From assembly GCA_965218935.1 (NCBI GenBank), contig CBDCMH010000011.1:186001-250000 (forward strand): a stretch of 64,000 bases of DNA, read 5' to 3'. The position numbers were made by a program, and so were the translations under genes. Positions 44,097-52,868 of the stretch are shown piece after piece. The notes under the pieces were generated by a model, which saw nothing but the letters and a program-made list of their open reading frames with translations, was not told the DNA's origin and searched no databases. Every line of letters starts with the position of its first letter. Position 1 is the stretch's first letter. The stretch comes from JADFOI01 sp965218935 (lineage in GTDB: Bacteria > Acidobacteriota > UBA6911 > RPQK01 > JADFOI01).

Positions 44097-45200
44097 TTAT
44101 TTGAATAGGCTGACGTACCCCTGATGGCCTTCCTCTTCCAGACGATCCTTGGGGATAAACCGAAGGGCCGCCGAGTTAATGCAGTACCTCAGACCGGTCG
44201 GTGCCGGGCCGTCTGGAAAGAGGTGTCCCAGATGGGAATCGGCGCGTTTGCTGCGCACCTCGGTTCGAACCACAAAGAAGCCTCGGTCTTCTTTCTCCAC
44301 AATACTCTCTGGATTCAGGGGCTTGGTGAAACTGGGCCAGCCGGTACCGGAAACGAACTTGTCCGTAGAGCTAAATAGGGGTTCTCCGCTGACCACATCA
44401 ACATAGATCCCCTCGGCCTTATTATCCCAGTAGTCGTTACGAAACGGAGGTTCGGTAGCATCCTCCTGAGTTACCTGGTACTGAAGCGGGGCCAGCCGGG
44501 ACCGCAAAGTAGCCTGATCGGGTTTTCTGTATTCCGTTTTTGTTTCTGATTCGGAACTCGGCTCAATGACCTGGAATTCCTTTTTGTCTTTCCAGACCTT
44601 TTCCAGGAATTGGTCGCGTCCGGAGTTGTAACGATAGAATCGATAGCGGATGGGATGATTCTCATAATAGTCCTGATGGTACTCTTCCGCCTTGTAAAAC
44701 TCCTTGAGGGGTCTGATTGCGGTGATAACGGGCCGATCGAAGATGGCGGACGAGGCAAGCGCCTGCTTGGACTGTTCAGCGATCTGTCTTTGGGTCTCAT
44801 CATGATAGAAAATCGCCGTTCGATACTGGCCACCGCGATCCACAAATTGCCCCTTATCATCGGTAGGATCCACATGCTTCCAAAACACATCGAGGATCTG
44901 GGCATAGCTGATCTGTTTGGGATCGAACACCACTTGAACCGCTTCCACATGACCGGTTCTCCCCGAAGAAACCTGCTCGTAAGTCGGATTCGGCTCCTCC
45001 CCGCCTGCATACCCGGAAATCGCTTCAGTGACTCCAGTCACCTTCTCAAAATCCGCCTCCACACACCAAAAGCAGCCACCTGCCAAGGTGGCGATTGCTT
45101 TGTCTTTCGGAGCTGTTCCTTCGACCTCGGTCGAGGTCCGATTCTGAGCAACAAGGGCGACCAGAAGAAGGGGTGCGACAATTAAAAGAATATACTTCAT
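44097..45200 (-). CDS. exported fused methionine sulfoxide reductase A/B
   Basis: A 367-residue two-domain enzyme with signal peptide. MsrA: catalytic Cys in GGCFWCVEADFEKVTG (about residue 44) and GYAGGEEPNPTYEQVSSGRT. MsrB: GTGWPSFTKPLNPES, RSKRADSHLGHLFPDG and catalytic Cys in RYCINSAALRF. The two zinc-binding CxxC pairs usual in many MsrB are absent (AEGIYVDVVSGEPLF), so this is the zinc-free form. It repairs both diastereomers of oxidised methionine in the periplasm. GGAGTC precedes the start. Confidence 0.94.
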   Translation of the reverse strand: MKYILLIVAPLLLVALVAQNRTSTEVEGTAPKDKAIATLAGGCFWCVEADFEKVTGVTEAISGYAGGEEPNPTYEQVSSGRTGHVEAVQVVFDPKQISYAQILDVFWKHVDPTDDKGQFVDRGGQYRTAIFYHDETQRQIAEQSKQALASSAIFDRPVITAIRPLKEFYKAEEYHQDYYENHPIRYRFYRYNSGRDQFLEKVWKDKKEFQVIEPSSESETKTEYRKPDQATLRSRLAPLQYQVTQEDATEPPFRNDYWDNKAEGIYVDVVSGEPLFSSTDKFVSGTGWPSFTKPLNPESIVEKEDRGFFVVRTEVRSKRADSHLGHLFPDGPAPTGLRYCINSAALRFIPKDRLEEEGHQGYVSLFK

Positions 45201-45331
45201 GAGATTAGACTCCTTAAGGGTTTGATGGCTTGTCTGTACAAAAGAAAGCCCTGTTGAGTTCCTCCAATTAGTCTAGATGCCGGATCGGTGACGAAGTTCC
45301 TGAAAATCGACAACGGGTGCAGGTGTTTTCG

Positions 45332-45413
45332 CTAGCCCGGATTATGCATGGGTTCTTGTAACGAAGCAACCAAAACGGCAACCTGACGAGACGATTGACG
45401 AAATCCGGGCTAG
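45332..45413. repeat. REP-like inverted pair
   Basis: CTAGCCCGGATTATGCAT at the left and AAATCCGGGCTAG at the right enclose about 50 bases. Confidence 0.6.
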
Positions 45414-45527
45414 ACTCTCGATGGATGTTTCCTTGATACCGCTGCCCCTTGATACCGCTGCCCCTTTGTCCACCGGCCAAGGCTTTTTACGTTTATCTCA
45501 GTCGGTGAATGAACCTTGGCAACTCCT

Positions 45528-45554
45528 TAGCCGGGATAATGCATCATCCCGCTA
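45528..45554. repeat. dispersed repeat, compact palindrome
   Basis: TAGCCGGGATAATG followed by CATCATCCCGCTA forms an imperfect hairpin of the same family. Confidence 0.6.
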
Positions 45555-45581
45555 ACCGAAACACCTCATTTTTACGGGTCT

Positions 45582-46817
45582 TCAGGCGACTTCCCAACAG
45601 GGGCTGTCCATCGAAGAGTTCTGAAGAGAAGGCCTCTGAATCGCTACGATTTCATCGAGTCGTGCGAAAAACACGTCCACGACGCGCGGGTCAGATTGTG
45701 TGCCCCGTCCTTCTCTTAGAATCCTGTAGGCTTCCTGGTTGGAGAAAGCTTCCCTGTAGGGCCGCGGGCTGGTAACGGCATCAAAGACATCGGCCACCGA
45801 GGAGATCCGCCCCAAAAGTGGGATATCTTCTCCCTCCAGTCCCTTGGGGTACCCGCTCCCGTCCCATCTCTCGTGGTGGGATAAGGCGATCATCCGGCCT
45901 GCCTGCATGAGTTCTGATGGAGATCCGCTGAGCATGTGCCCACCCATGGTGGTATGTTGCCTCATGATATCCCATTCATGTGCATCGAGCTTGGCCGGTT
46001 TGAGAAGAATGGCATCGGGGATACCGATCTTACCCACATCATGCATCTGGCTGGCGTGAAGGACCATCTCCACCTGCTTGGGCGATAGGCAAAGGCCGCT
46101 AGCCAGAACGGCGCTATAGCGACTCATGCGTTTGATGTGTAACGCCGTGTCCTTATCCTTGTAGGCAGCCACGATCGCCAGCCGCTGGATGGTATCCAGG
46201 AACGCCTGTTCGGTACGACACTTGGCCTCAACCAGATCCTCAAACAGTTGTCTGTTGGTGAGTGCCACTGCGGCCTGGGAAGCTAAAGACGCAATCGAAT
46301 CCACACTTTGCGGATCGAAAGGGACAACCTTGTGACTTTCGAGATGTCTGGCATTGAGAAGCTGCAGGACGCCGATCACTTCATCCTCATGGTTTTTCAG
46401 CGGAATCACAAGCATGGATTGAGACCGATAGCCTGTACAGTCATCGTATATTCTTGGACCGGTAAAGTCGAAACCCTCTGCCTCGTAGAGGTCGGGGACA
46501 TTGACGATCTTCTCCGTGAGGGCGACGTAGGAGGAGACATTGGCATGGTTGGGCTGCCCAGCATTGAAAAGAGGCACAGGGGGTAAAGTGATTTCCACTC
46601 CGGTGGTTCCACCCATCCTCATTTTCATGGTGTCGTTCTGCAAAATCTCAAATCGAAGTTGCATCTTCTGCTTGTCGATGAGATAGAGCGTTCCGCCATC
46701 GGCGCCCGTAAGGCTTCTAGCCTCATCCACGATGATCTCGAGAAGTTTGTTGATGTCTTTTTCTGCAGACAGAGCGATGCCAATCTGTGCCGACCCTTTG
46801 AAATGACTCGTGTTCAT
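45582..46817 (-). CDS. GAF-HD-GYP domain protein (c-di-GMP phosphodiesterase type)
   Basis: A 411-residue cytosolic signalling protein. Residues about 15-170 form a GAF sensor (LLEIIVDEARSLTGADGGTL; CTGYRSQSMLVIPL). A linker helix leads to HD-GYP: HIKRMSRYSAVLASGL, HDVGKIGIPDAILLKPAKL, and the diagnostic HHERWDGSGYPKGL. All metal-binding His/Asp of HD-GYP can be seen, so it should hydrolyse c-di-GMP. ATG 46817 has AAGGAAG in front. The gene belongs with the neighbouring PilZ receivers functionally, although separately transcribed. Confidence 0.92.
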   Translation of the reverse strand: MNTSHFKGSAQIGIALSAEKDINKLLEIIVDEARSLTGADGGTLYLIDKQKMQLRFEILQNDTMKMRMGGTTGVEITLPPVPLFNAGQPNHANVSSYVALTEKIVNVPDLYEAEGFDFTGPRIYDDCTGYRSQSMLVIPLKNHEDEVIGVLQLLNARHLESHKVVPFDPQSVDSIASLASQAAVALTNRQLFEDLVEAKCRTEQAFLDTIQRLAIVAAYKDKDTALHIKRMSRYSAVLASGLCLSPKQVEMVLHASQMHDVGKIGIPDAILLKPAKLDAHEWDIMRQHTTMGGHMLSGSPSELMQAGRMIALSHHERWDGSGYPKGLEGEDIPLLGRISSVADVFDAVTSPRPYREAFSNQEAYRILREGRGTQSDPRVVDVFFARLDEIVAIQRPSLQNSSMDSPCWEVA

Positions 46818-47019
46818 TATGGCTTCCTTAAGGATGCCCACTCACTTTCCCGTTTTTGGTGACGGTGATCACACATTTTCAAAATCGCTTGAGTCGGAAA
46901 CGGAGGTATCCTGGGGCAAAATCCCCCACATTGATACGCTTCGCATTGCCTTTGGGCCTCTAACGTTCTAGCATCTAAGATACAGGAGGTCGTCCCGGAC
47001 CAGCCGGGAGACGAGGTTC

Positions 47020-47328
47020 ATGCTTTATCGAGTTCGCGCAAAAATCATCGAAGGAAAAACCACCGCATTCCTGGAAAAACTGACCGATGGCTCCATCGAG
47101 CGTCAAAGACCCGATGGTCAGGAGATTGTGGCCTCGATGAAGCGTGCCAGAATCACTGCCCCGGGTGTGATTCAGTGGTCTGAAACCTGTTACTGCCCGA
47201 CTCCTCTCGCCCATGAGAGAGCAACCGTTTACGACCACTTCCTCTCGGAGATTCAAACTGAGGAAATCTCTTCAGAAGCAGAAATCAAGGGAGAGTCCTT
47301 CTGGAACTACCTGGTTGGATCCAAATAG
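47020..47328 (+). CDS. conserved hypothetical protein
   Basis: A 102-residue soluble protein (MLYRVRAKIIEGKTTAFLEK; VIQWSETCYCPTPLAHERAT). No family recognised. A mixed alpha/beta pattern and a CYC pair are visible. ACGAGG stands before the ATG. The gene is monocistronic between the HD-GYP gene and a long gene-free region. Confidence 0.65.
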   Translation: MLYRVRAKIIEGKTTAFLEKLTDGSIERQRPDGQEIVASMKRARITAPGVIQWSETCYCPTPLAHERATVYDHFLSEIQTEEISSEAEIKGESFWNYLVGSK

Positions 47329-48178
47329 CAATCTGATTAAAAAAACATCCCAACCCGTCTTTAAGTGAGTAAAATCCAATCAACAATAAGAACACAAATC
47401 ATTCGTTTTCAGTATCTTCATAAGATTTACCCAGGAGCACAGAAAAAAACATTCGACTTGTGACAGCGATCACAAGTTTACTGTCACCTGGGTACGTATA
47501 CTGTTCTCGATCGGTTTGTTACCTCCCTCAGGGCCTGTCGGTTGAGTGCCTCAACCTTCAGGCCCCTACCTTTATTAGCCTCATCCCCACTTTCATTCGC
47601 CGAGGTACTGCAGCAGCAGCAGCATTGAGGGCGTCTTTTCGGACTTCCAGCTCGCATTTCTCCCACCTGATCGCAGCGAGGCAGTGGAGATGGCCCTGGA
47701 TACAAGGCGCGCGACGGAGGCCGGGGGCACCCCTTGCGGGTCGCCGCCCCCAGTTCCGCCCAGGGAGTAGATCGAGTGTGAAAAGTGCAGGCTCAGACCC
47801 CTCTCAAAACTCCTGAAACCCTTTCGTGGAAGGATTTTTAAGAGTACGAGTGTGCTGTTACATCGCTTAATTCGACTGTTTTTTAACTTGCCTCGAGTCC
47901 CGTTTTCAGGCTGTTTTCCCAGGCTTGGGAAGATCCTGATGGCCGCGCAATTCAGGCTTTGAACCGCCTTCCTTGTCTTTTGTTGGAGTTGTGGGCTGTG
48001 ACATAAGGATGGTCCTCAAGATTAAAGGGTTGTATTCTGGCCCTGACTCGTGATCCCAAAGGGTTGGCTTTTATCCTACATTCAGCCTAGAGAGGCTATT
48101 TCTTGCTGTTCAGGCACGTCAATTACAGTGAGGCTTGCACCCGAGCAATTTTTAGCCTTATTCGGTAGAGGGAGTGTT
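47329..48178. other. long gene-free region with inverted-repeat element
   Basis: AT-rich left part, then the first copy of a MITE-like element (47,650-47,792), then a spacer up to the pseudopilin start. No gene seen. Confidence 0.5.
47650..47792. repeat. MITE-like element, copy 1
   Basis: 143 bases with ~23-base imperfect inverted ends (GCTCGCATTTCTCCCACC at the left; GCCTGCACTTTTCACAC read inward from the right). Shares internal sequence (CGAGGCAGTGGAGATG, GCGACGGAGGCCG, CTTGCGGGTCG) with the copy at 51,801. Confidence 0.65.
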
Positions 48179-48628
48179 TTGAGGAGTGCAAAGGGATTTT
48201 CGTTGATGGAACTGCTGATCGGCGTGGCGGTGATCAGTGTGATTTCCGCCCTGGTCGTTCCCACCTTTTTGCAATCCAGGGTCGCGGCCAACGAAGCTCT
48301 GGCAATCAGAACGATGGGCAACGTGGTGGCCTCTCAAGTATCCTATTCCATGACAACCAGCTCCGGAAGCTACACCACAGACCTCAAGGCATTACAGAAG
48401 GAGGGATTGAATCCGGATCTGGTCGGATCAGGAATCGTTGAGGGTTATACCTTCTCCATCTCCGGGACCCGTTCCGGGTTCAGCGTTCATGCCCGACCCC
48501 TCGTCTTTGGTTCGACAGGTTATCGCAGTTTCTACAGCGATCAGACAGGTGTGATCCGCTATACGGAGGCTGACGAGATGGCGACCTCAAGTAATCCACC
48601 TGTGTACCAGAACCGCGACACCGATTGA
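48179..48628 (+). CDS. type IV pilin-like / pseudopilin
   Basis: A 149-residue protein with a prepilin peptidase site: short basic leader, then GFSLMELLIGVAVISVISAL with Glu at +5 of the mature protein. The start is TTG 48179, giving a short MRSAK leader and AGAGGGAG at five bases. The longer upstream frame has no such site. The globular domain (TTSSGSYTTDLKALQKEG; GYTFSISGTRSGFSVHA) resembles minor pilins and type II secretion pseudopilins. No secretion or pilus assembly genes are adjacent. PilZ genes nearby suggest surface motility. Confidence 0.85.
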   Translation: MRSAKGFSLMELLIGVAVISVISALVVPTFLQSRVAANEALAIRTMGNVVASQVSYSMTTSSGSYTTDLKALQKEGLNPDLVGSGIVEGYTFSISGTRSGFSVHARPLVFGSTGYRSFYSDQTGVIRYTEADEMATSSNPPVYQNRDTD

Positions 48629-48642
48629 CCTCGCTCGCGGAC

Positions 48643-49218
48643 TTACTGCTTTTCCCCTCTTCTTAGGAACTCGGTCAACTTGGGTTCCAGTATCCGTGAA
48701 AACAGCCTGGGAAGTGAAATATCTACGATGCTGGGCCAATTGGATTTCACCAGCCCAAGTCGCTCTATGTTCCTTGCATTCCCTTTCTCCAGCGAAATGT
48801 CCTTAACAACCGTGAGCCATAAAAGAGGGGCACTTTGGACATAATCGGCAGGACGCTGCTGAAAGAGCCTCTCAATCAGCGCCAGAGTTGTGATCATTTC
48901 CTTTAGGGAAATCTTGAGGTCCGATACAGTGAGCTGCAGGATGTTAGCCGTCTCTCCATCAATATAGGCCCGATCGTTGAAACTCTCCTCAGTGAGTACT
49001 TCCAACGCGTTTAGATAGCCTTGTGTTTGCTCTCTCAAATAACCGGCAATTCTAATTTCGTCTTCTGGAGCACACGGTCCCCAGCCATCAGTGAGGATGA
49101 ACAGCGGGGATCGGCTTCTCTGCTGACTGACCTGGGGAACCGCCTCCACCCACCCGACAAAGGCGGCTAGCAACCAGCCACCACAGAGAGGCCATAAAAA
49201 CAACTTTCTCTTTGTCAT
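48643..49218 (-). CDS. exported hypothetical protein
   Basis: A 191-residue protein starting at ATG 49218 with a signal peptide (LFLWPLCGGWLLAAFVGWVEA). The mature part is helical (REQTQGYLNALEVLTEESFN; SDLKISLKEMITTLALIERL) with two Cys-containing or Trp motifs (DGWGPCAPEDE). I recognise no family. Convergent with the pseudopilin gene, 14 bases apart. Confidence 0.6.
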   Translation of the reverse strand: MTKRKLFLWPLCGGWLLAAFVGWVEAVPQVSQQRSRSPLFILTDGWGPCAPEDEIRIAGYLREQTQGYLNALEVLTEESFNDRAYIDGETANILQLTVSDLKISLKEMITTLALIERLFQQRPADYVQSAPLLWLTVVKDISLEKGNARNIERLGLVKSNWPSIVDISLPRLFSRILEPKLTEFLRRGEKQ

Positions 49219-49481
49219 TTTCTCACCATTGTACTCGATTCGTTCCTGCCTCCTCAACCGGTTGGACAAGTACCCGATCAGCAAGGTCACCATGCTGATG
49301 GAGCAAAGCACGGCCTGTTTTTTTTAACTTCAGTGACAGTCATCACCGCAGAATGTCCCCGCGGTCAATAGGATGATCACAGGGCAGATCCCCTCAACCG
49401 TGCGACTAATTGTTAGCGTAAATTAACCAGGGAGAAAAGCGACGAAATGAACTGGACTTCGCCCTGCTGGTGGCAGAGTCA

Positions 49482-50207
49482 ATGAGTAACCAGAACGCTG
49501 AAGGGCTCGGTGAGGGTCTGCAAATCGGACTTGCTGTATCTATTGAAGGAAGCTCACAGGAAGAGTTCGCAGCTTCCGTTGCGACAAGCTGTTCCGATGA
49601 AGTCTGGCTGGAGCTTTCGAGACCCTGCTTGCAGCTTCCCTTCCAAAAAGGAGAACGAGTCCGGGTCAAATACTGGGACGAAGGATCAATCGTCTATTGT
49701 TGGGATGCTGACGTTATCCAAATCGCCGGGGCCGGGCATCAACACGTGGCCATCGCCATGCGCGGTAAAGGAATCACGATACAGCGGAGGCGCTACTATC
49801 GGGTCAATTATGCGATACCCTTCTCATTCAGCGTCATTGACGCTGCCGAAGCTAACCTGATTGGGGAGAAATTTTCGGAAGCCAAGACCGAGAACATCAG
49901 TGTGGCTGGGTTGAGATTTGAAACCAGTCTTGGCCTAAGAGCGGGTGACAAACTGGAGATGAACCTTCGTTTGCCCGCCTCACAATCGGTGAAAGCCGTC
50001 GGATGGGTCGTTCGAGCAGAAGCCGCACAAAACAATGGGCAACCGAGCAATTCAGTGGCGTTGAAGTTCCTTCAGCTGAACGAGGAGGACCAGATTCAAC
50101 TGATGGAGTTCTTAGCCAAATCCTGTGAGGACGCACCCAGCAGGTCCGTGCAAAAAGCCGGTTCGAAGCAGCCTCAGCGCACACTCTCTCAGCCCATCGG
50201 AACCTGA
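49482..50207 (+). CDS. PilZ-domain protein, YcgR-like
   Basis: About 241 residues. An N-terminal beta domain (residues 10-95) precedes a PilZ domain with QRRRYYRVNYAIPF and ENISVAGLRFET, the RxxxR and (D/N)xSxxG motifs that bind c-di-GMP. The DSSAG-type motif starts with Asn-Ile, a tolerated variation. GTG 49470 is an alternative start. It is paralogous to the minus-strand PilZ gene at 52 kb (similar layout and length). Only 79 bases separate it from the acyl-CoA ligase gene. Confidence 0.82.
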   Translation: MSNQNAEGLGEGLQIGLAVSIEGSSQEEFAASVATSCSDEVWLELSRPCLQLPFQKGERVRVKYWDEGSIVYCWDADVIQIAGAGHQHVAIAMRGKGITIQRRRYYRVNYAIPFSFSVIDAAEANLIGEKFSEAKTENISVAGLRFETSLGLRAGDKLEMNLRLPASQSVKAVGWVVRAEAAQNNGQPSNSVALKFLQLNEEDQIQLMEFLAKSCEDAPSRSVQKAGSKQPQRTLSQPIGT

Positions 50208-50286
50208 GACTTTCCCTTTGCCAGCTGCTGCCGTACGCCATCCATGAGTCGTCCCGACGGTGACAATCGACCTGTCGATTGATAGT

Positions 50287-51801
50287 ATGCGCCATCGGGC
50301 CATGTCCAATGCATCAAGTCTTCCCTTAATCCAAAGAGCCCTCACACAGGGTCAACGGCTCGCCATTATCGATAAGGCGGGAAGACACACCTACGCCGAC
50401 TTACTCACAGCTGCCCATCAGGTCAGCGGGTACTTACTCAGTGACCAGCCTGATCTCGGGGAAGCTCGGGTTGCCTTCATGGTTCCGCCGAACCTCGAGT
50501 ATGCAGCTGTGCAATGGGGCATCTGGCTGGCTGGTGGAGTCGCGGTTCCTCTTTGCCCCTCCCATCCGCTACCGGAAATAGAGCACATCATTCGGGATAC
50601 AAAAGCAGAAATTGTGGTCACCCATCCCGACTTTGAATCGCCATTGCGGTCCCTTGCGCGCGGCCTGAAGGTCCGGTTCCTCTTGACCTCAGAGGCGACA
50701 AAGGCCAAGAAAGGCCCTGTTCCCGAAGTGACGCTGGATCGGCGGGCCATGATCCTTTACACCAGTGGTACAACAAGCAAACCCAAGGGGGTCGTCACCA
50801 CCCACCGCAATATCCTGGCCCAGATTACCTCCCTGATCGATGCCTGGGAGTGGACACCCGACGATCACGTCTTACATGTCTTGCCCCTCCATCATACCCA
50901 CGGCATCGTGAACGTCCTTTTGTGCGCGTTATGGGCGGGAGCAACCTGCGAGATGCTGCCCCGGTTTGATGGCGAAACCGTGTGGAGTCGATTCGTGCAT
51001 AGCGATCTGACCCTCTTCATGGCGGTCCCTACAATCTACGTCAAACTCATCGCAGTCTGGGAGAATGCAACGAGGGAGGAGCAACAGGTTCTGTCCAATG
51101 CTTGTGCCAAGATGCGCTTGATGGTGTCCGGGTCGGCAGCGCTGCCGGCGGCTGTTTTTGAGAGATGGAAGACCATCAGCGGACACACCCTGCTGGAGCG
51201 CTACGGGATGACCGAGATAGGGATGGCTTTGTCGAATCCGCTCCACCGAGAACGAAGACCCGGTTTCGTAGGCGTGCCCTTGCCTGGTGTTGAGGTGAGA
51301 CTGGTTGATGAATCCGCTCACACCATCAGGGATGAAGGAAAGCCCGGAGAAATACAGGTGCGAGGCCTCAATGTTTTTTGGGAGTACATGGGAAAACCGG
51401 AAACCACGGCAAGGGCATTTCGCGACGGCTGGTTTAGCACTGGAGATGAGGCGGTAATGGAAAAGGGCTACTATCGGATTCTTGGCAGGAGGTCTGTCGA
51501 TATCATAAAAACGGGAGGGGATAAGGTCTCTGCTATCGAGATAGAAGAAGTATTGAGGACGAATCCTGCCATCAAGGAATGTGCTGTAATAGGCGTCAAG
51601 GATCAGGAGTGGGGAGAGCGAGTCTGTGCTGCCGTGATCCGCTGGCCCGATCATTCCTTGTCACTGGAAAGTCTTCGCGACTGGGCCAAGGAAAGGCTGG
51701 CAAAACCTAAAGTTCCCGCTCAGCTTCTTCTATTGGATGAGCTGCCTCGCAACATCATGGGGAAGGTCAACAAGCCGGAGTTGAGAAAACTTTTCGAGTA
51801 G
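50287..51801 (+). CDS. acyl-CoA synthetase (AMP-forming), malonyl-CoA synthetase-like
   Basis: About 504 residues of the ANL adenylating family. The P-loop is LYTSGTTSKPKGVVTTHRNI, the A5 motif ERYGMTEIGMAL, A7 WFSTGDEAVMEKGYYRILGR and A10 lysine PRNIMGKVNK. The overall size and PGFVGVPLPGVEVRLVDE resemble MatB/ACSF3 malonate or short dicarboxylate ligases, but fatty-acid ligase is possible. The start is ambiguous between ATG 50287 and 50302, neither with a good ribosome site. Confidence 0.88.
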   Translation: MRHRAMSNASSLPLIQRALTQGQRLAIIDKAGRHTYADLLTAAHQVSGYLLSDQPDLGEARVAFMVPPNLEYAAVQWGIWLAGGVAVPLCPSHPLPEIEHIIRDTKAEIVVTHPDFESPLRSLARGLKVRFLLTSEATKAKKGPVPEVTLDRRAMILYTSGTTSKPKGVVTTHRNILAQITSLIDAWEWTPDDHVLHVLPLHHTHGIVNVLLCALWAGATCEMLPRFDGETVWSRFVHSDLTLFMAVPTIYVKLIAVWENATREEQQVLSNACAKMRLMVSGSAALPAAVFERWKTISGHTLLERYGMTEIGMALSNPLHRERRPGFVGVPLPGVEVRLVDESAHTIRDEGKPGEIQVRGLNVFWEYMGKPETTARAFRDGWFSTGDEAVMEKGYYRILGRRSVDIIKTGGDKVSAIEIEEVLRTNPAIKECAVIGVKDQEWGERVCAAVIRWPDHSLSLESLRDWAKERLAKPKVPAQLLLLDELPRNIMGKVNKPELRKLFE

Positions 51802-51960
51802 CCCGCATGTCTCACACCTGATCGTAGCGAGGCAGTGGAGATGACTGTGGATGCAAGGCCCGCGACGGAGGCCGCGGGGGTACCCGCTTGCGGGTCGTGA
51901 AACGCAGTAGACGCAGCCAGACCTGCTTTCGCGGTAGATTGGGTGTGAGAAATTCGGGCC
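51801..51960. repeat. MITE-like element, copy 2
   Basis: 160 bases directly after the ligase stop. Inverted ends are GCCCGCATGTCTCACACC (left) and GCCCGAATTTCTCACACC (right, complement), about 23 bases long with few mismatches. Confidence 0.7.
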
Positions 51961-51971
51961 AATGGGTAGGA

Positions 51972-52709
51972 TTATTTCTCTTTCTTGCCCTTACCCTCGG
52001 CGGCGTTAACCTCGTGCAGGAACTCCATTAGATGAGCCTGAGCATCCGGAAGCAGACCGTGGAACTCAAGGCCAATTGAGTTCACAAACTTCCTTTTCTT
52101 TTGTACCTTCTCGGAAGAGACTACGGTTGCAAAGCCATCCACCTTTTTTTTCTTGGGCAAATGGAAACTGACCTTGAGCTCATCCATGACTTTCAAGGGG
52201 GCGTCGGTCTCAAAACTCAGTCCAGTGCTGCTGATATCCAGAGTTTTTGACTTAAAGACTTTACCGGGGGGAAGCCCTCCATGAATCGCATCCACCACTT
52301 CCAACCAAACTTCGATCTTGTGAGGAAGCCTGAAGGATCTTCTCCTTTGCATGGCGACCGGCCGGGTGACGATGGAGAATTCGATCTTCTGGTTTCCCGG
52401 CCCGGACACCTGGGCAACCTCAGCATTGCAAAAGTAGATCCCCTGTTTATCCCAATACTTGAGCCGAACCTGCTCCCCGTTCTTGAAAGGTGAGGTTGAC
52501 TCAGGTTTGGAAAGTTCAACAGACAATGCATTCTCCGAAATCTGCTTCACAGAGGCTTCTCTCAGTTGATTCGACTGTTGGACTTCCAAAGAAGAGCCCA
52601 CCTGCAAATGATGAAAAGGAGTCCCGGTTCTTTGCTCTTCCACATCTATCAGTTTAATAAAAAATGGAGCGTCTTGACAAAAGTCTACCGTGATATCTCC
52701 GTCGGGCAT
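51972..52709 (-). CDS. PilZ-domain protein, YcgR-like
   Basis: A 245-residue paralogue of the plus-strand PilZ protein at 49.5 kb. Both have an N-terminal YcgR-like barrel (HHLQVGSSLEVQQSNQLREA) and a PilZ domain (QRRRSFRLPHKIEVWL; LDISSTGLSFETD). The canonical RxxxR and DxSxxG are complete. A basic C-terminal tail (AAEGKGKKEK) differs from its partner. It is divergent from the glycosyltransferase gene. Confidence 0.88.
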   Translation of the reverse strand: MPDGDITVDFCQDAPFFIKLIDVEEQRTGTPFHHLQVGSSLEVQQSNQLREASVKQISENALSVELSKPESTSPFKNGEQVRLKYWDKQGIYFCNAEVAQVSGPGNQKIEFSIVTRPVAMQRRRSFRLPHKIEVWLEVVDAIHGGLPPGKVFKSKTLDISSTGLSFETDAPLKVMDELKVSFHLPKKKKVDGFATVVSSEKVQKKRKFVNSIGLEFHGLLPDAQAHLMEFLHEVNAAEGKGKKEK

Positions 52710-52868
52710 CTGTCCAAAACTGTTACTCTATAGATGAAGAATGAAGAATCTTCGGAACCCTTTGCAGGTGGATGCATCTAAGAGAATGGTCGTCAGAGAC
52801 CTCTGGTATGAGGAGCCCAGTTTTATTCCGGTGGAGGTTCTAGAAATCGCTGAGCAGGCCGGTTGTGT

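Larger units (their letters stand above)
45201..45581. other. repeat-rich gene-free region
   Basis: Contains a REP-like pair (45,332-45,349 and inverted 45,401-45,413), an exact tandem duplication of CCTTGATACCGCTGCC (45,431-45,446 and 45,447-45,462) and a compact palindromic copy (45,528-45,554). No gene seen. Confidence 0.55.
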
